From: Salisediminibacterium halotolerans
GTDB taxonomy: Bacteria > Bacillota > Bacilli > Bacillales > Salisediminibacteriaceae
DNA: 64,000 nucleotides
NCBI RefSeq assembly: GCF_003814815.1
Contig: NZ_RKQQ01000006.1
Span: 62,001 to 126,000, forward strand
Reading direction: 5' to 3'
Part shown: in pieces, positions 34,500-43,468 of the stretch
Position numbering within the stretch: the stretch's first letter is position 1
Layout of the letters: every line of letters starts with the position of its first letter
The notes under the pieces: generated by a model
The model's database searches: none
Told to the model about the DNA's origin: nothing
Seen by the model: the letters and a program-made list of their open reading frames with translations, nothing else
Translations under genes and position numbers: made by a program

Positions 34500-35741
34500 A
34501 TGTTTAAAACAATGCTAGGCAAAGAAGTGAAGCAGCTTTTACGGGAGCGGAGCGAATTGTTAACGCTCTTGATCATGCCGGTGATTTTAATCACTATTTT
34601 AGGCAGTGCGCTCCAAAATATGATGTCCCCCGGTTCAGCAGGAACAGACAAAGTAACAACCGCTGTTGTCTCTGAGACCTCTCAAGAGGAAGAGCTCAAT
34701 AACTTCGCAGACTACATCGCCAATCAAGAAATACCTGAAGAAGAGCGGGAAACGCTGATTGAAGAGGCGGTGAACGTTTCCGTGCCTGAGTTGTTGACCG
34801 AAACGCTGAATGCGTTAGCAGATGACGGGTTTTTGGTCGTTTCTGAATACGCAGGAGGCGCTGCTGAAAAAGACAACTATGACGGGGTTTGGCATTTTGA
34901 AGCGGATTACCGCGAGCAAGCTTGGAAGCAAATGTTTCTCGGAGAGGAGAGACCTGAGCCGGCAGAAGTGGAAGCCTCCGGTCAAACAGCCGTTATTGAA
35001 GGGGTGAGTGACGCATTCTTTAACGAATTGAACTGGCAAAAAGAAGCGACTTACCTGGCTTTAGCGGAAGGAGAAGCGCTACCAGAGCCTATTCAAACGG
35101 AAGTCAACGTTGAACAGCTCGATAACCGTTCAGTTATCACGTCGTTTGATTATTATACGGCGGGAATGGCCGTGATGTTCGTTCTTTATACCGCGACGTT
35201 TTTAGCGACGACCGCTCATACCGAGCGAAAAAGTCACGTTTATCATCGTTTACTGACATCGAATGTTCCGATGTGGATGTATCTTGCCGGTAAAGGCGGG
35301 GCAGGGGTGCTTTTGTCACTGTTGCAGCTTAGCTTAATTTTTACTTTTTCCTCGCTCGTTTTTGATGTTTCGTTTCAAAACCTCGGTTTGACAGCTGTGA
35401 TTGCAGGCGGTTTAGCCTTGACGGTCGGATCGTTGTCAATGCTGTTGACGGCGGTGAACTATCGGATTCGCAATGAACAGGCGAGCGCATTATTTGCCAG
35501 TGTCGGCGTAACGATTCTCGCTTTTCTCGGCGGCAGTTTTTTTAACGTCAGTCAGCTGTCAGAGACAGTAGCCACGATCGGGCGGATTCTTCCCAACGGT
35601 GCAGCTATGCAAAGCTTGCTTGCCGTGATGGGAGGAGCGGGGTCGGAATTAATTTATCCGATGCTGCTGTCTATCATAGTATTCAGTGTGTTATTTGCCG
35701 GTGCGGCGTTATTGGTATTTCCTAGAAAGGAGGACCTCTAA
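34500..35741 (+). CDS. lnrM: LnrM-like ABC-2 permease
   Basis: A 413-residue ABC-2 type permease. One helix at about 22-40 (LLTLLIMPVILITILGSAL), a large acidic extracellular domain (about 45-215), then five helices to the C-terminus; KEVKQLLRERSELLTLL is the characteristic N-terminal cytoplasmic line. It starts 15 bases after the ATPase gene with AAGGGGGGG as ribosome site, and ends one base before the next gene. It should form a heterodimer with the following permease. Confidence 0.85.
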   Translation: MFKTMLGKEVKQLLRERSELLTLLIMPVILITILGSALQNMMSPGSAGTDKVTTAVVSETSQEEELNNFADYIANQEIPEEERETLIEEAVNVSVPELLTETLNALADDGFLVVSEYAGGAAEKDNYDGVWHFEADYREQAWKQMFLGEERPEPAEVEASGQTAVIEGVSDAFFNELNWQKEATYLALAEGEALPEPIQTEVNVEQLDNRSVITSFDYYTAGMAVMFVLYTATFLATTAHTERKSHVYHRLLTSNVPMWMYLAGKGGAGVLLSLLQLSLIFTFSSLVFDVSFQNLGLTAVIAGGLALTVGSLSMLLTAVNYRIRNEQASALFASVGVTILAFLGGSFFNVSQLSETVATIGRILPNGAAMQSLLAVMGGAGSELIYPMLLSIIVFSVLFAGAALLVFPRKEDL

Positions 35742-35742
35742 A

Positions 35743-36819
35743 ATGAGTGCGGTTCTTTATCAATATTTATGTATGATCCGTCGACGTCCTCTCGCATTTT
35801 GGGGAAGTATGATCTTGACGATCTTGTTTGCTGCTGTATTAGGCGGCGGAGGGGGACAGCTGACTGTTCCGGCAGCTTCCGATACGTTGGCAGACGAGGA
35901 TTTAGCCGAGACCGCTGAACGACTCTCAGATCAAGCAGGAAATCGGCTGAGTGTGGATCCGTCGAGCGTTAATGAGATGGAGGAGAAAATCCGCCGCAGC
36001 AGCCCACCTTATGGCTTTATGCTTGAAGAAACGGAAGGCTCTGTCATTCAAGTGTATGAGGCGCCGGAAACGGCATTGCTTCTGTCGGAAGTGCAGTCTT
36101 TCTACCGTGAGCAAAACATGGAAACAGCGGTTGCCGAGTCGCTTGATCTCTCTTTGTGGCGGGAGCGGGTAGCGGATTATGGATTCCAGTATGAGCTTGA
36201 ACAGGCCGAAGGAGCCTTTCCTTACGATCAATCTTTGCATCCACTGTTTGGCTTTATGCTCTTTTTTGTCATCTATGCGGTCGCGTTTAGTCTCTCCACG
36301 ATCGTAGCGCAACGAAATGACGGCACGTGGGACCGATTGATCTTATCGCCGGTAACCAAGATCCAGCTCTACCTCGGTCATGTCACATTCGCTTTCTTAT
36401 TTGGATTGATGCAGATGTATATGATTTTATTTCTGTTCCGGTTTGTGTTTCAAGTCGATTTTCATGGCGGATTTTGGTTCACGCTCGCAGCAGTTATTCC
36501 TTACGTGCTCGCGGTTGTATGTTTAGGTATCCTTTTAAGCGGACTGGTCCGGTCTTATAAAATGCTCGATGCAATCATCCCGCTGACAGCTGTTTCAATG
36601 GCCATGCTCGGCGGCGCCTTTTGGCCGATTGAACTCGTTCCTTCCGGGCTGTTGCAACAAATTGGCGAGTTGATACCGCTTAAGCACGGGATGGACTTAT
36701 TGATCGGAACCACTTATGGCGGAGCTTCACTGGAGAGCCTGATGCTGTCCGCCTCAATATTGCTGTTGATGAGTGTCTTGTTCGCCGGTATCGGTTTTAA
36801 TTTAATCGAACGGCGCTGA
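35743..36819 (+). CDS. lnrN: LnrN-like ABC-2 permease
   Basis: A 358-residue ABC-2 permease with the same plan as its partner: helix at about 18-38, an extracellular domain with many acidic residues to about 170, then five helices, including 'LGGAFWPIELVPSGLLQQIG', a typical ABC-2 line. The frame is open from 35686 inside the previous gene, but AAGGAGG at 35729-35735 fixes the ATG at 35743. A terminator follows 44 bases downstream. Confidence 0.85.
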   Translation: MSAVLYQYLCMIRRRPLAFWGSMILTILFAAVLGGGGGQLTVPAASDTLADEDLAETAERLSDQAGNRLSVDPSSVNEMEEKIRRSSPPYGFMLEETEGSVIQVYEAPETALLLSEVQSFYREQNMETAVAESLDLSLWRERVADYGFQYELEQAEGAFPYDQSLHPLFGFMLFFVIYAVAFSLSTIVAQRNDGTWDRLILSPVTKIQLYLGHVTFAFLFGLMQMYMILFLFRFVFQVDFHGGFWFTLAAVIPYVLAVVCLGILLSGLVRSYKMLDAIIPLTAVSMAMLGGAFWPIELVPSGLLQQIGELIPLKHGMDLLIGTTYGGASLESLMLSASILLLMSVLFAGIGFNLIERR

Positions 36820-36862
36820 GAGGTTTTAATAAATAGATTTGCTGATGAGAAAACTTCAGAGT

Positions 36863-36894
36863 AAAGCGTGCTGATTCATCGGCACGCTTTTTAT
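36863..36894 (+). terminator. Rho-independent terminator
   Basis: AAAGCGTGC / GCACGCTTT stem, ten-base loop, five Ts. It is a close relative of the hairpin at 30.3 kb, and both stand in front of the paralogous membrane-protein genes. Confidence 0.85.
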
Positions 36895-36961
36895 CAGGTC
36901 ATTAAGTATGTTTTCGTACAGGCATACGTGTAATTAAATGTATATTTTAAAAAAAAGCAGA

Positions 36962-36970
36962 TGGTATAAT
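36962..36970 (+). promoter_or_regulatory. Extended -10 promoter of the paralogous unit
   Basis: TGGTATAAT again, 67 bases before the membrane protein gene, in a context (ATTAAATGTATATT ... ATGGTATAATT) shared with the 30.4-kb promoter. Confidence 0.5.
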
Positions 36971-37036
36971 TTGGCTGCACTATTTTCTATATTACCTATC
37001 AGTAACGACGAACATACATACGTAAGAGGTGTTGAT

Positions 37037-37672
37037 ATGTCTAACTTCTGGCTCACTGTTTTTCCGTTAATCCTTTTAAATATTGAAGCGCTGGTACGTT
37101 TGCGGCAAATACGCCGCTACGGGTTGGCTGAGAAAACTTCTGCAATGCAGTACCTCGTTATGGCCGTGGCTTTGATCAGCGTATTAACGATCGTCTCCAA
37201 CTACGTTTCAGGAGCTTTCTGGCTGATTATTGTGATTGTCGTTTTACTGGTTAGTAAGTTGATTTATTCGTCTCTTTATGGATTTTCTAAGCTGACAGTT
37301 TATCAATCATCAAAGCACGAGGTCGAAGAAGTGATTGACAGTCAATTGCGCCGTTACGAGGAGCGATTGCAGAAAAAAGAAAATGAAGATAAGTCAGAGA
37401 TCCAATACATCATCGAAGACACGAAGGAGAAGCTGAAGCTTACATGGGACAAATCACCGTTAAACAGCGATTATGCTGATAATGTTGCGCTCCAAGTCGA
37501 CAGCAAATTTCCAAGCGAGTTGGCAGAGGAATGGCCGGAGATTAAAGACAAATTAGTCCGTTTAAACGCACAAAAAAATATAAAACGCCGTCTTCTATGG
37601 GAAAGCATCTTTGCTTTTTCCGGCATATTGGTTGTCGCTGCGATCATTGCGTGGAACGTATTAATATTTTAA
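37037..37672 (+). CDS. Two-to-three-helix membrane protein with cytoplasmic coiled domain (intact paralog)
   Basis: A 211-residue protein: two N-terminal helices (residues 5-22 and 40-78), a charged, coiled-coil-prone cytoplasmic domain (VEEVIDSQLRRYEERLQKKE) with the IQYIIEDTKEKLKLTWDKSP line, and one C-terminal helix. It is clearly paralogous to the frameshifted gene at 30.5 kb; about half of the residues agree and the regulatory leader is also shared. The frame is open upstream, but TAAGAGGTG and the paralog both point to the ATG at 37037. Function unknown. Confidence 0.7.
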   Translation: MSNFWLTVFPLILLNIEALVRLRQIRRYGLAEKTSAMQYLVMAVALISVLTIVSNYVSGAFWLIIVIVVLLVSKLIYSSLYGFSKLTVYQSSKHEVEEVIDSQLRRYEERLQKKENEDKSEIQYIIEDTKEKLKLTWDKSPLNSDYADNVALQVDSKFPSELAEEWPEIKDKLVRLNAQKNIKRRLLWESIFAFSGILVVAAIIAWNVLIF

Positions 37673-37797
37673 TTGAAAGAGATTCATCGTTGAATGGCGC
37701 CTTGATATATATCGCATTGCGTCCTGCATTGTATGGCGTATGATAGAAGATATCTCGCATTGAAGAGATCATTTGTAAATTTGAGGAGGAACGATGC

Positions 37798-38004
37798 ATG
37801 GTGGAAACTTTTAATTTTGTCGGGTTACTCATCTCGTTAGTGCCGTTTATTATCATGATCCTGGCATTTAAATGGCTTTTTAACATTAAGAAGAATTCGG
37901 ATGAGCAAGTGAAAATGAATCGAGAAATTCTCTCGCTTCTTCAGGAACAAGAAAGCGAAATCAACGTCAACAGAGGGGATAATCATGAACAAAGAAACCA
38001 ATGA
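37798..38004 (+). CDS. Small single-pass membrane protein
   Basis: A 68-residue protein with one helix (VGLLISLVPFIIMILAFKWL) and a charged, coiled C-terminal tail. GAGGAGGA precedes the ATG. It overlaps the next gene by 20 bases in another frame, which indicates translational coupling. Family not recognised. Confidence 0.6.
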   Translation: MVETFNFVGLLISLVPFIIMILAFKWLFNIKKNSDEQVKMNREILSLLQEQESEINVNRGDNHEQRNQ

Positions 38005-38191
38005 GAGACGGCAAGAAAAACAGCGTCAGCAAGAGCTAAAAAACAATCCGGTTGGAACGATGAGTGATTCCTTTCAACGGGCTTCGCGCGGCAGTCTCGT
38101 TGACCTCGTTACGTCATTAGGATGGAAGGGCATGGGTATTGCCCTTCTTGTGATGATTCTTGCGCTTGTTGTCTATGCAATTATCGGGTGA
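37985..38191 (+). CDS. Small membrane protein, DUF6366-like
   Basis: A 68-residue protein with a charged N-terminal half (ERRQEKQRQQELKNNPVG), the line SFQRASRGSLVDLVTSLGWK and one C-terminal helix. This pattern is what I recall for the DUF6366 family of Bacillales. GAGGGGAT precedes the ATG. Function unknown. Confidence 0.6.
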   Translation: MNKETNERRQEKQRQQELKNNPVGTMSDSFQRASRGSLVDLVTSLGWKGMGIALLVMILALVVYAIIG

Positions 38192-38272
38192 TTCGATCAA
38201 GATCAGCAAAGAATCAGTCAGCAGCGAAAGAAGGTCCGTTGAAAAATTATGATTAGTTTGCAGAGGCCGATC

Positions 38273-38305
38273 TCCCTGGTGTTGTCATTCACACCGGGGT
38301 TTCTT
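38273..38305 (+). terminator. Rho-independent terminator
   Basis: TCCCTGGTGT / CACACCGGGG stem (one G-T) with a short loop and TTTCTTTT. It overlaps the stop codon of the convergent KAP NTPase gene. Confidence 0.75.
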
Positions 38306-40166
38306 TTACAAACTCTTTGAATAAACGTTCGCTTTCAGAAAGTGTTCCATCCGGCTTTTGATCAATTTCAGGGTGAGCGAGAAGAATTTGATCCGTCATC
38401 AATTGGTTTAATTGATCGACTTCTTCTTTTGACATCAGCTCGGGATGATGCGTTTGTCTAACCCGGCCTTTAAATGAATTCAACCACTCAAAAGCAAATT
38501 CGAGACTGCTTGCTTCTGAAATGACTTTTGTTGCTGTTGGCAGACGCTTATTGTGATCCAGATTCTCTAAGCAGTCAGATATAAAATGAAAAGCGCCCCA
38601 ATAAGCTGTGCCAAGTTTTCGATCCGTATGTTTAGCTTTTAATACCTGACTTAAGCGTGCTAATGAAACCGGCAGTTTTTCTAACTGGTCCTGATCAAAC
38701 TTATACACTCTTCTTCTTAATTTATAAAATAATACAGAAATGTTCGATGCCGTTATTTTTTTGTCAAACCAATCTGCATACTCCCCGCCAGCAAAACTTT
38801 TTCCCATGATGTCGTTGATTAACTGATCAATCGTTAAATCAGATACGTCTCCTTCCGTGATTGCATAGGAAAAGTAGCGATCGAAGCATTCTGAAGAACA
38901 GATGCGTTTATGATCTGCCCAGCTTGTTGCTGAAGATAGGTCATACTGTTTGCTGCCGTATAATGTTTCGATTTGAGGAAATAAAGTCATTATCAGTTTT
39001 AACAGTTTTGCAGGTTCTGGCGCAGATATCTTTTTTAAATGCCCGTCTATCTTAGTTTTCCAATTCTCATTAAGTTCCGCCATATCTTTATTTGTTGTAA
39101 AGGATCCGGCAGATCCAGGAAATAAAAATTGATTCCTGTTGCTTTTAATAAAGTCATATAATTCCGGCACAAATATTCGTATCCCTTCAATCAGCATCAG
39201 GTCTCTCATATTGACGTCCTTTACGATGATCGGCGTCGAAAAGGTGAGTGTGTTTGCGTAAAGCTTTATTTGACTGGGGCTCGTTATAAACGGACTTAAA
39301 GAGTCAGTAATGTGAAAATAAAAATCATCTGCGTCCGCTGCAGGTAAGTTAATATCGAAAAACGTCAACAATTCATCTATTTCATCAAGAAGATATTGGT
39401 GTAAATCATGCTCAATGACTTTTGGTAATTCCAACGGAACCTGGATGATTTTATCGATAAACGTTTCTCCTGAGAGAGAGTCCGTATGCCCGAACTTATC
39501 CGCTAACGCGCTTGTAACGATTTGTTTATCATATGCCAAAATATAAGCGGTGTATTTAAAGTCAGCTGTCAGTCTCACGAGCCGAAAAACGGCATGGATT
39601 TCATTTTTTTCTAAGCGGTCAATATCATCGATTAAAACGACCACCCTTATTTTCTCTTCCTCTAATAAATGCTCTACTTTATCGCGAACTTCCTCAAGTT
39701 CTTTCTTGGGAAAAAGCAGTTTCGTTCCTGACATGATCACGTTCCCGAATGCTCCTGCCGCAGGCTGAAGTTTTTCCAACGCTTTAACCAGCGGGTTGAT
39801 TTTATCTAGCATTTCTCTTATTAGATCCTTATTATCTTTAAGAGAGGCGTCGAGCGCATTTGCGAGATCATTAAAAAAGTTGGCAAGGATTTCTTCTTCA
39901 GAACCGAACCTCCAAGGATTAAACTTTAAGCGTACGATGTTAGGTTTACCGCGTAAATTCTGATTTATTAAATTTAATACGGACGTTTTACCATCCCCCC
40001 ATTCCGCATTGATACCAATCACAATACTGCTTTCGTCTTTTCTTGCGGAGATCGATTCAGCTATTCGTTTTGAAAAATCATACCTGTTAAATAAATCCTG
40101 ATGTTTGTTTCTGATTGCTGCGGTCGGTCTGCTATATGGAGCTGTTGACTTATTATATTTACTCAT
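38289..40166 (-). CDS. KAP family P-loop NTPase
   Basis: A 625-residue protein. The Walker A is INAEWGDGKTSVLNLI (about residue 50) and the Walker B is VVVLIDDIDRLEKNEI (about residue 177), both in the form typical of KAP NTPases, with a long insertion between them. In animals KAP proteins have membrane helices in this insertion; here there is only a weak hydrophobic stretch (PAAGAFGNVIMSG). Bacterial KAP NTPases are often found near defence genes and may act at the membrane or as sensors in abortive infection. AAAGGAGGG precedes the ATG. It stands alone between convergent and divergent neighbours. Confidence 0.85.
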   Translation of the reverse strand: MSKYNKSTAPYSRPTAAIRNKHQDLFNRYDFSKRIAESISARKDESSIVIGINAEWGDGKTSVLNLINQNLRGKPNIVRLKFNPWRFGSEEEILANFFNDLANALDASLKDNKDLIREMLDKINPLVKALEKLQPAAGAFGNVIMSGTKLLFPKKELEEVRDKVEHLLEEEKIRVVVLIDDIDRLEKNEIHAVFRLVRLTADFKYTAYILAYDKQIVTSALADKFGHTDSLSGETFIDKIIQVPLELPKVIEHDLHQYLLDEIDELLTFFDINLPAADADDFYFHITDSLSPFITSPSQIKLYANTLTFSTPIIVKDVNMRDLMLIEGIRIFVPELYDFIKSNRNQFLFPGSAGSFTTNKDMAELNENWKTKIDGHLKKISAPEPAKLLKLIMTLFPQIETLYGSKQYDLSSATSWADHKRICSSECFDRYFSYAITEGDVSDLTIDQLINDIMGKSFAGGEYADWFDKKITASNISVLFYKLRRRVYKFDQDQLEKLPVSLARLSQVLKAKHTDRKLGTAYWGAFHFISDCLENLDHNKRLPTATKVISEASSLEFAFEWLNSFKGRVRQTHHPELMSKEEVDQLNQLMTDQILLAHPEIDQKPDGTLSESERLFKEFVKETPV

Positions 40167-40333
40167 AAGAACCCTCCTTTAAATTAAATCAACGAACCTA
40201 TTTATTTGAATATTTTGTAAATTGATTATACTATAGATCGCTATGGAAGTGTACGTTAATTTACTGCTGGAAAGAGTTATCACGAATTTAGCTGATTTTG
40301 CTGCGCTGGTTAAAAAGGGGGTTATTAGGAGGT

Positions 40334-40362
40334 TTGACTGTAGACGTTTCTTCCTTCATTAT
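40334..40362 (+). promoter_or_regulatory. SigA promoter of the aldolase gene
   Basis: TTGACT, a 17-base spacer and CATTAT, 35 bases upstream of the start codon. Confidence 0.65.
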
Positions 40363-40396
40363 AGAGATGGATTCAAAATGATGAAGGAGTGAGAAA

Positions 40397-41290
40397 ATGA
40401 CTGATAAGCAAATGGAACAAATGAGAAATGGTAAAGGATTCATTGCAGCGCTCGACCAAAGCGGGGGGAGCACTCCGAAAGCCTTAGCTGATTACGGTGT
40501 ACCGGAGAGCTCGTATTCCACTGACGAAGAAATGTTTGATCTTGTGCACGAGATGCGGACAAGAATCATTACAGCACCGGCGTTTGATTCCACTCATATC
40601 CTGGGCGCGATTTTGTTTGAGCACACGATGGACCGCAAGATTGAAGGGAAATACACGGCGGATTATCTGTTAGAAGATAAAGGCGTGCTGCCTTTCTTAA
40701 AAGTTGATAAAGGGCTCGCCGAGGAGTCAAACGGTGTGCAGCTGATGAAGGCGAACCCGGAACTCGACGACTTGCTTCGCCGCGCGAATGAGCGCAATAT
40801 TTTCGGGACGAAAATGCGTTCTGTCGTGAAAGAAGCAAACCGTGAAGGAATTAAAGCGGTTGTCGAGCAGCAATTTGAGGTTGCGAAGCAAATTCTTGCT
40901 GCCGGTCTTGTACCGATCATCGAACCGGAAGTCGACATTCACAGCACAGATAAAGCTCAGTCGGAAGAGATCTTAAAAGAAGAACTGCTCAATCACTTAA
41001 ACAGCTTATCCTCAGAAGACAATGTGATGTTAAAGCTGACGATTCCTGACAATGCAAATGCATTTAAAGAATTAGTCGACCATCCGCGTGTCGTCCGCGT
41101 TGTCGCTCTTTCCGGCGGCTATACCCGTGAAGGGGCGAACGAAAAGCTGAAAGAAAACGACGGCGTGATCGCGAGCTTCTCCCGCGCTCTCACAGCGGAC
41201 TTAAACGCGAACCAAACTGAAGCTGAATTCAACGCGGCGCTGCAACAAGCCGTGGAATCAATCTATGACGCGAGCGTGAATAAAAACTAA
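40397..41290 (+). CDS. fda: Fructose-bisphosphate aldolase class I
   Basis: A 297-residue class I aldolase of the Staphylococcus/Bacillus type. The N-terminal [17 protein letters not shown] is conserved, and the Schiff-base lysine is in VMLKLTIPD (Lys about residue 213); [12 protein letters not shown] near the end is the phosphate-binding region. It cleaves fructose 1,6-bisphosphate to glyceraldehyde 3-phosphate and dihydroxyacetone phosphate without a metal. RBS GAAGGAGTG and a good SigA promoter precede it, and a strong terminator follows, so it is a single-gene transcript. Confidence 0.92.
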   Translation: MTDKQMEQMRNGKGFIAALDQSGGSTPKALADYGVPESSYSTDEEMFDLVHEMRTRIITAPAFDSTHILGAILFEHTMDRKIEGKYTADYLLEDKGVLPFLKVDKGLAEESNGVQLMKANPELDDLLRRANERNIFGTKMRSVVKEANREGIKAVVEQQFEVAKQILAAGLVPIIEPEVDIHSTDKAQSEEILKEELLNHLNSLSSEDNVMLKLTIPDNANAFKELVDHPRVVRVVALSGGYTREGANEKLKENDGVIASFSRALTADLNANQTEAEFNAALQQAVESIYDASVNKN

Positions 41291-41309
41291 GGTAAAATAA
41301 TACAGGAAG

Positions 41310-41347
41310 CCGATCAAATCAAAAACTGATTTGATCGGTTTTTTTTC
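41310..41347 (+). terminator. Rho-independent terminator
   Basis: A perfect 12-base stem CCGATCAAATCA / TGATTTGATCGG with a five-base loop and eight Ts. Confidence 0.92.
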
Positions 41348-41400
41348 TGTTTTTATATAATCTTGTCTAAGTTTATTTACTTCTGCCTTTCTTTTTTTCG

Positions 41401-41433
41401 TAAAAAAAGTGAGAGCCTGGATGCGGCTCTCAC
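41401..41433 (-). terminator. Rho-independent terminator of the chemotaxis receptor gene
   Basis: GTGAGAGCC / GGCTCTCAC stem; on the minus strand it is followed by seven Ts. Confidence 0.88.
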
Positions 41434-41454
41434 GTTAAATAAAAAATATTCTGT

Positions 41455-43128
41455 TTAGAAGCGGAAGGTCGACGTTTGACTTTGCATCTCTTTTGCTAAA
41501 GACGATAGCTTTTCGACTCGCTTAGAGGCATCTTTAATCCGGTTGACCGATTCTGATAAAGATGAAGTCATTTGCTCCGCTCCGGCAGCATTTTCTTCAG
41601 ACAATGCAGACAAGTTTTCCATTACTTCAACCAAGGTATCTTTTTGACTGAGTAATTGTTTTGTCCGCTCGTTGATTGCAGTCATCTCTTGTTGATTATG
41701 ATCGAGCCCCGTCTTAATTTTTGAAAACGCGGAACTGGTGGATTGAATTTCCTCAGTCTGATAATGAGCACTTTCGGAAAGGTCTTTCATAATCGTGACA
41801 CTGCGATCGGCTTTTTCTGTCAACTCCTCAATCACACCGTCAATTTCTTGCGAGAAACGGTTCGATTGTTCCGCAAGCTTGCGGATTTCATCAGCTACGA
41901 CCGAGAAACCTTTTCCGGCTTCTCCTGCCCGGGCTGCTTCAATCGACGCATTTAAAGCGAGCAGGTTTGTTTGGTCAGCAATCGAGCCGATCTGTTTACT
42001 CGCCGCCTCAATTTTTTCTGTGCTGTGTTTAGTCGTTTGCACAACATCGGCAATATCATTAACCGCTTTTGAAGTATGTTCATTCGATGACATGACGCGT
42101 TCTACCGATTGCTGTCCTTGTTCACTTAATTGAGCAACGTCTGTCATTGACGCGTTTAACGCATGAAGTTCCTTCGCACTTTCTTCCAGGTTTGCTGCTA
42201 TTTCCAGGTTGGCTTTCGTCCCGTTTTCGGTCGATTCGGCCCCGTACTCTGCGGACTGTGCAATCTCGTTCATTGTGTTTTCCAAGTCATCAAATAGTTG
42301 TTCAATATTAGCTGTATTTTCGTGAAGCTCTTCGGACATTTCGGCAATATCTTCAGAGCGGCGGACAGTGTTGGCGATCAAGTCGACAAAAGAATCTTGC
42401 ATTTGATCTACCGCCGCTTCAACTTCATGAAGTTCTGCATATGTTTTTCTGTTGTCGTCATCGCTGATTTTTTTCGTGAAGTCTCCGTCTCCGATTCGTT
42501 TGCAATGGTCAATTAAACGGTTCAGCGGCTGGAACATCTTTCTTAGCATCAGCCAAGTTATCGCAGCGAAGAGCAGAACGCTTGCGGCAATCACGAGCGC
42601 TTGCACAACCAACAATGTTTGCATCGTGGATGTTAAATGCTGCTCCTCAACACCTACGTCCATTGCGCCAAATAATTCGCCGTCGGCTTCGATCGGTACC
42701 ATGATGTCATAAGCCCAAGAGTCTTGAAGGTCAGCGAAAAATCGTGAGGTCATGATTTCACCTTCACCTGCTCCGCTTACAGTATAGCTGTCATCGTCAT
42801 ACGTTGTGCCGATGCGTTCGGTATCGCTGTGTGCAACGGCTTCGATATTCTCCTCGTCAATTACGATCGCATAAGCAAAATCGTCATTCGCTGCAATCGA
42901 GTCCACGAATTCTTGCAATTCATTAACAGGAACATCATCGTGTTGAGCGATGATCATTTCTGCTTGAGCAGCAATTTCCTCGACTGTTTGTGTCGCTTGC
43001 TCGACTCCGGAATCAATAATTTCATTTTCAAGCACTTGATAAAGAAAGTATGTACTGGCGAGCATCACGGCAGTAAATAAGACAATCATATACATTGTTA
43101 CTCTCTTTTTCATAGATGGTATTTTCAT
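41455..43128 (-). CDS. Methyl-accepting chemotaxis protein
   Basis: A 557-residue receptor: helix at 10-30, an extracellular sensor domain with the Cache-like '[24 protein letters not shown]' type sequence (about 35-175), helix at about 178-200, HAMP ([17 protein letters not shown]), and a long cytoplasmic coiled coil with the invariant hairpin tip [20 protein letters not shown] and [18 protein letters not shown]. It passes ligand binding to CheA-CheW. Start after GGGAGG. The C-terminus 'QTSTFRF' is a plausible end of the cytoplasmic tail. A SigD-like promoter lies upstream. The ligand is unknown; the sensor fold suggests a small organic acid or amino acid. Confidence 0.92.
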   Translation of the reverse strand: MKIPSMKKRVTMYMIVLFTAVMLASTYFLYQVLENEIIDSGVEQATQTVEEIAAQAEMIIAQHDDVPVNELQEFVDSIAANDDFAYAIVIDEENIEAVAHSDTERIGTTYDDDSYTVSGAGEGEIMTSRFFADLQDSWAYDIMVPIEADGELFGAMDVGVEEQHLTSTMQTLLVVQALVIAASVLLFAAITWLMLRKMFQPLNRLIDHCKRIGDGDFTKKISDDDNRKTYAELHEVEAAVDQMQDSFVDLIANTVRRSEDIAEMSEELHENTANIEQLFDDLENTMNEIAQSAEYGAESTENGTKANLEIAANLEESAKELHALNASMTDVAQLSEQGQQSVERVMSSNEHTSKAVNDIADVVQTTKHSTEKIEAASKQIGSIADQTNLLALNASIEAARAGEAGKGFSVVADEIRKLAEQSNRFSQEIDGVIEELTEKADRSVTIMKDLSESAHYQTEEIQSTSSAFSKIKTGLDHNQQEMTAINERTKQLLSQKDTLVEVMENLSALSEENAAGAEQMTSSLSESVNRIKDASKRVEKLSSLAKEMQSQTSTFRF

Positions 43129-43215
43129 AACAGCCTCCCGGTTTTAATTTCCTCGCAGATGTATAACGGAAATGAGTATGCAGGCGGGACATTTTGACCA
43201 TATTATGAAGCATTC

Positions 43216-43242
43216 ATCTCGGCAATCAAGCATAATGCTAAA
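43216..43242 (-). promoter_or_regulatory. SigD-like promoter candidate
   Basis: On the minus strand GCCGAGAT (43223-43216) is one base off the SigD -10 GCCGATAT; 15 bases upstream is TTTA in place of TAAA. Chemotaxis receptor genes are commonly SigD-dependent. The rest of the 43.13-43.47 kb gap shows only AT-rich sequence, a short palindrome (AGTACTTATGTACATACT) and the next terminator. Confidence 0.4.
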
Positions 43243-43442
43243 CATTTTTGTCAAATATGTCATTCTAAGTACTTATGTACATACTTACTTATTAAACCAT
43301 AAAGAAGCTGTGAATAAAATACATATTGGGAAATGTAAGTTTGAATTTTTCGTGACTCTAGCTTCTTAAGGTCAGATTTTTAAATTTAATATTTCTGTAC
43401 CCCTGCATTTATGTGTATGAACACAGTTGCAATATCAAAGCA

Positions 43443-43463
43443 AAAAAAGACACACAAGGTGTC
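43443..43463 (-). terminator. Rho-independent terminator
   Basis: On the minus strand AGACAC / GTGTCT around a short loop, followed by seven Ts. It closes the GGDEF-EAL gene. Confidence 0.7.
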
Positions 43464-43468
43464 TCCGT

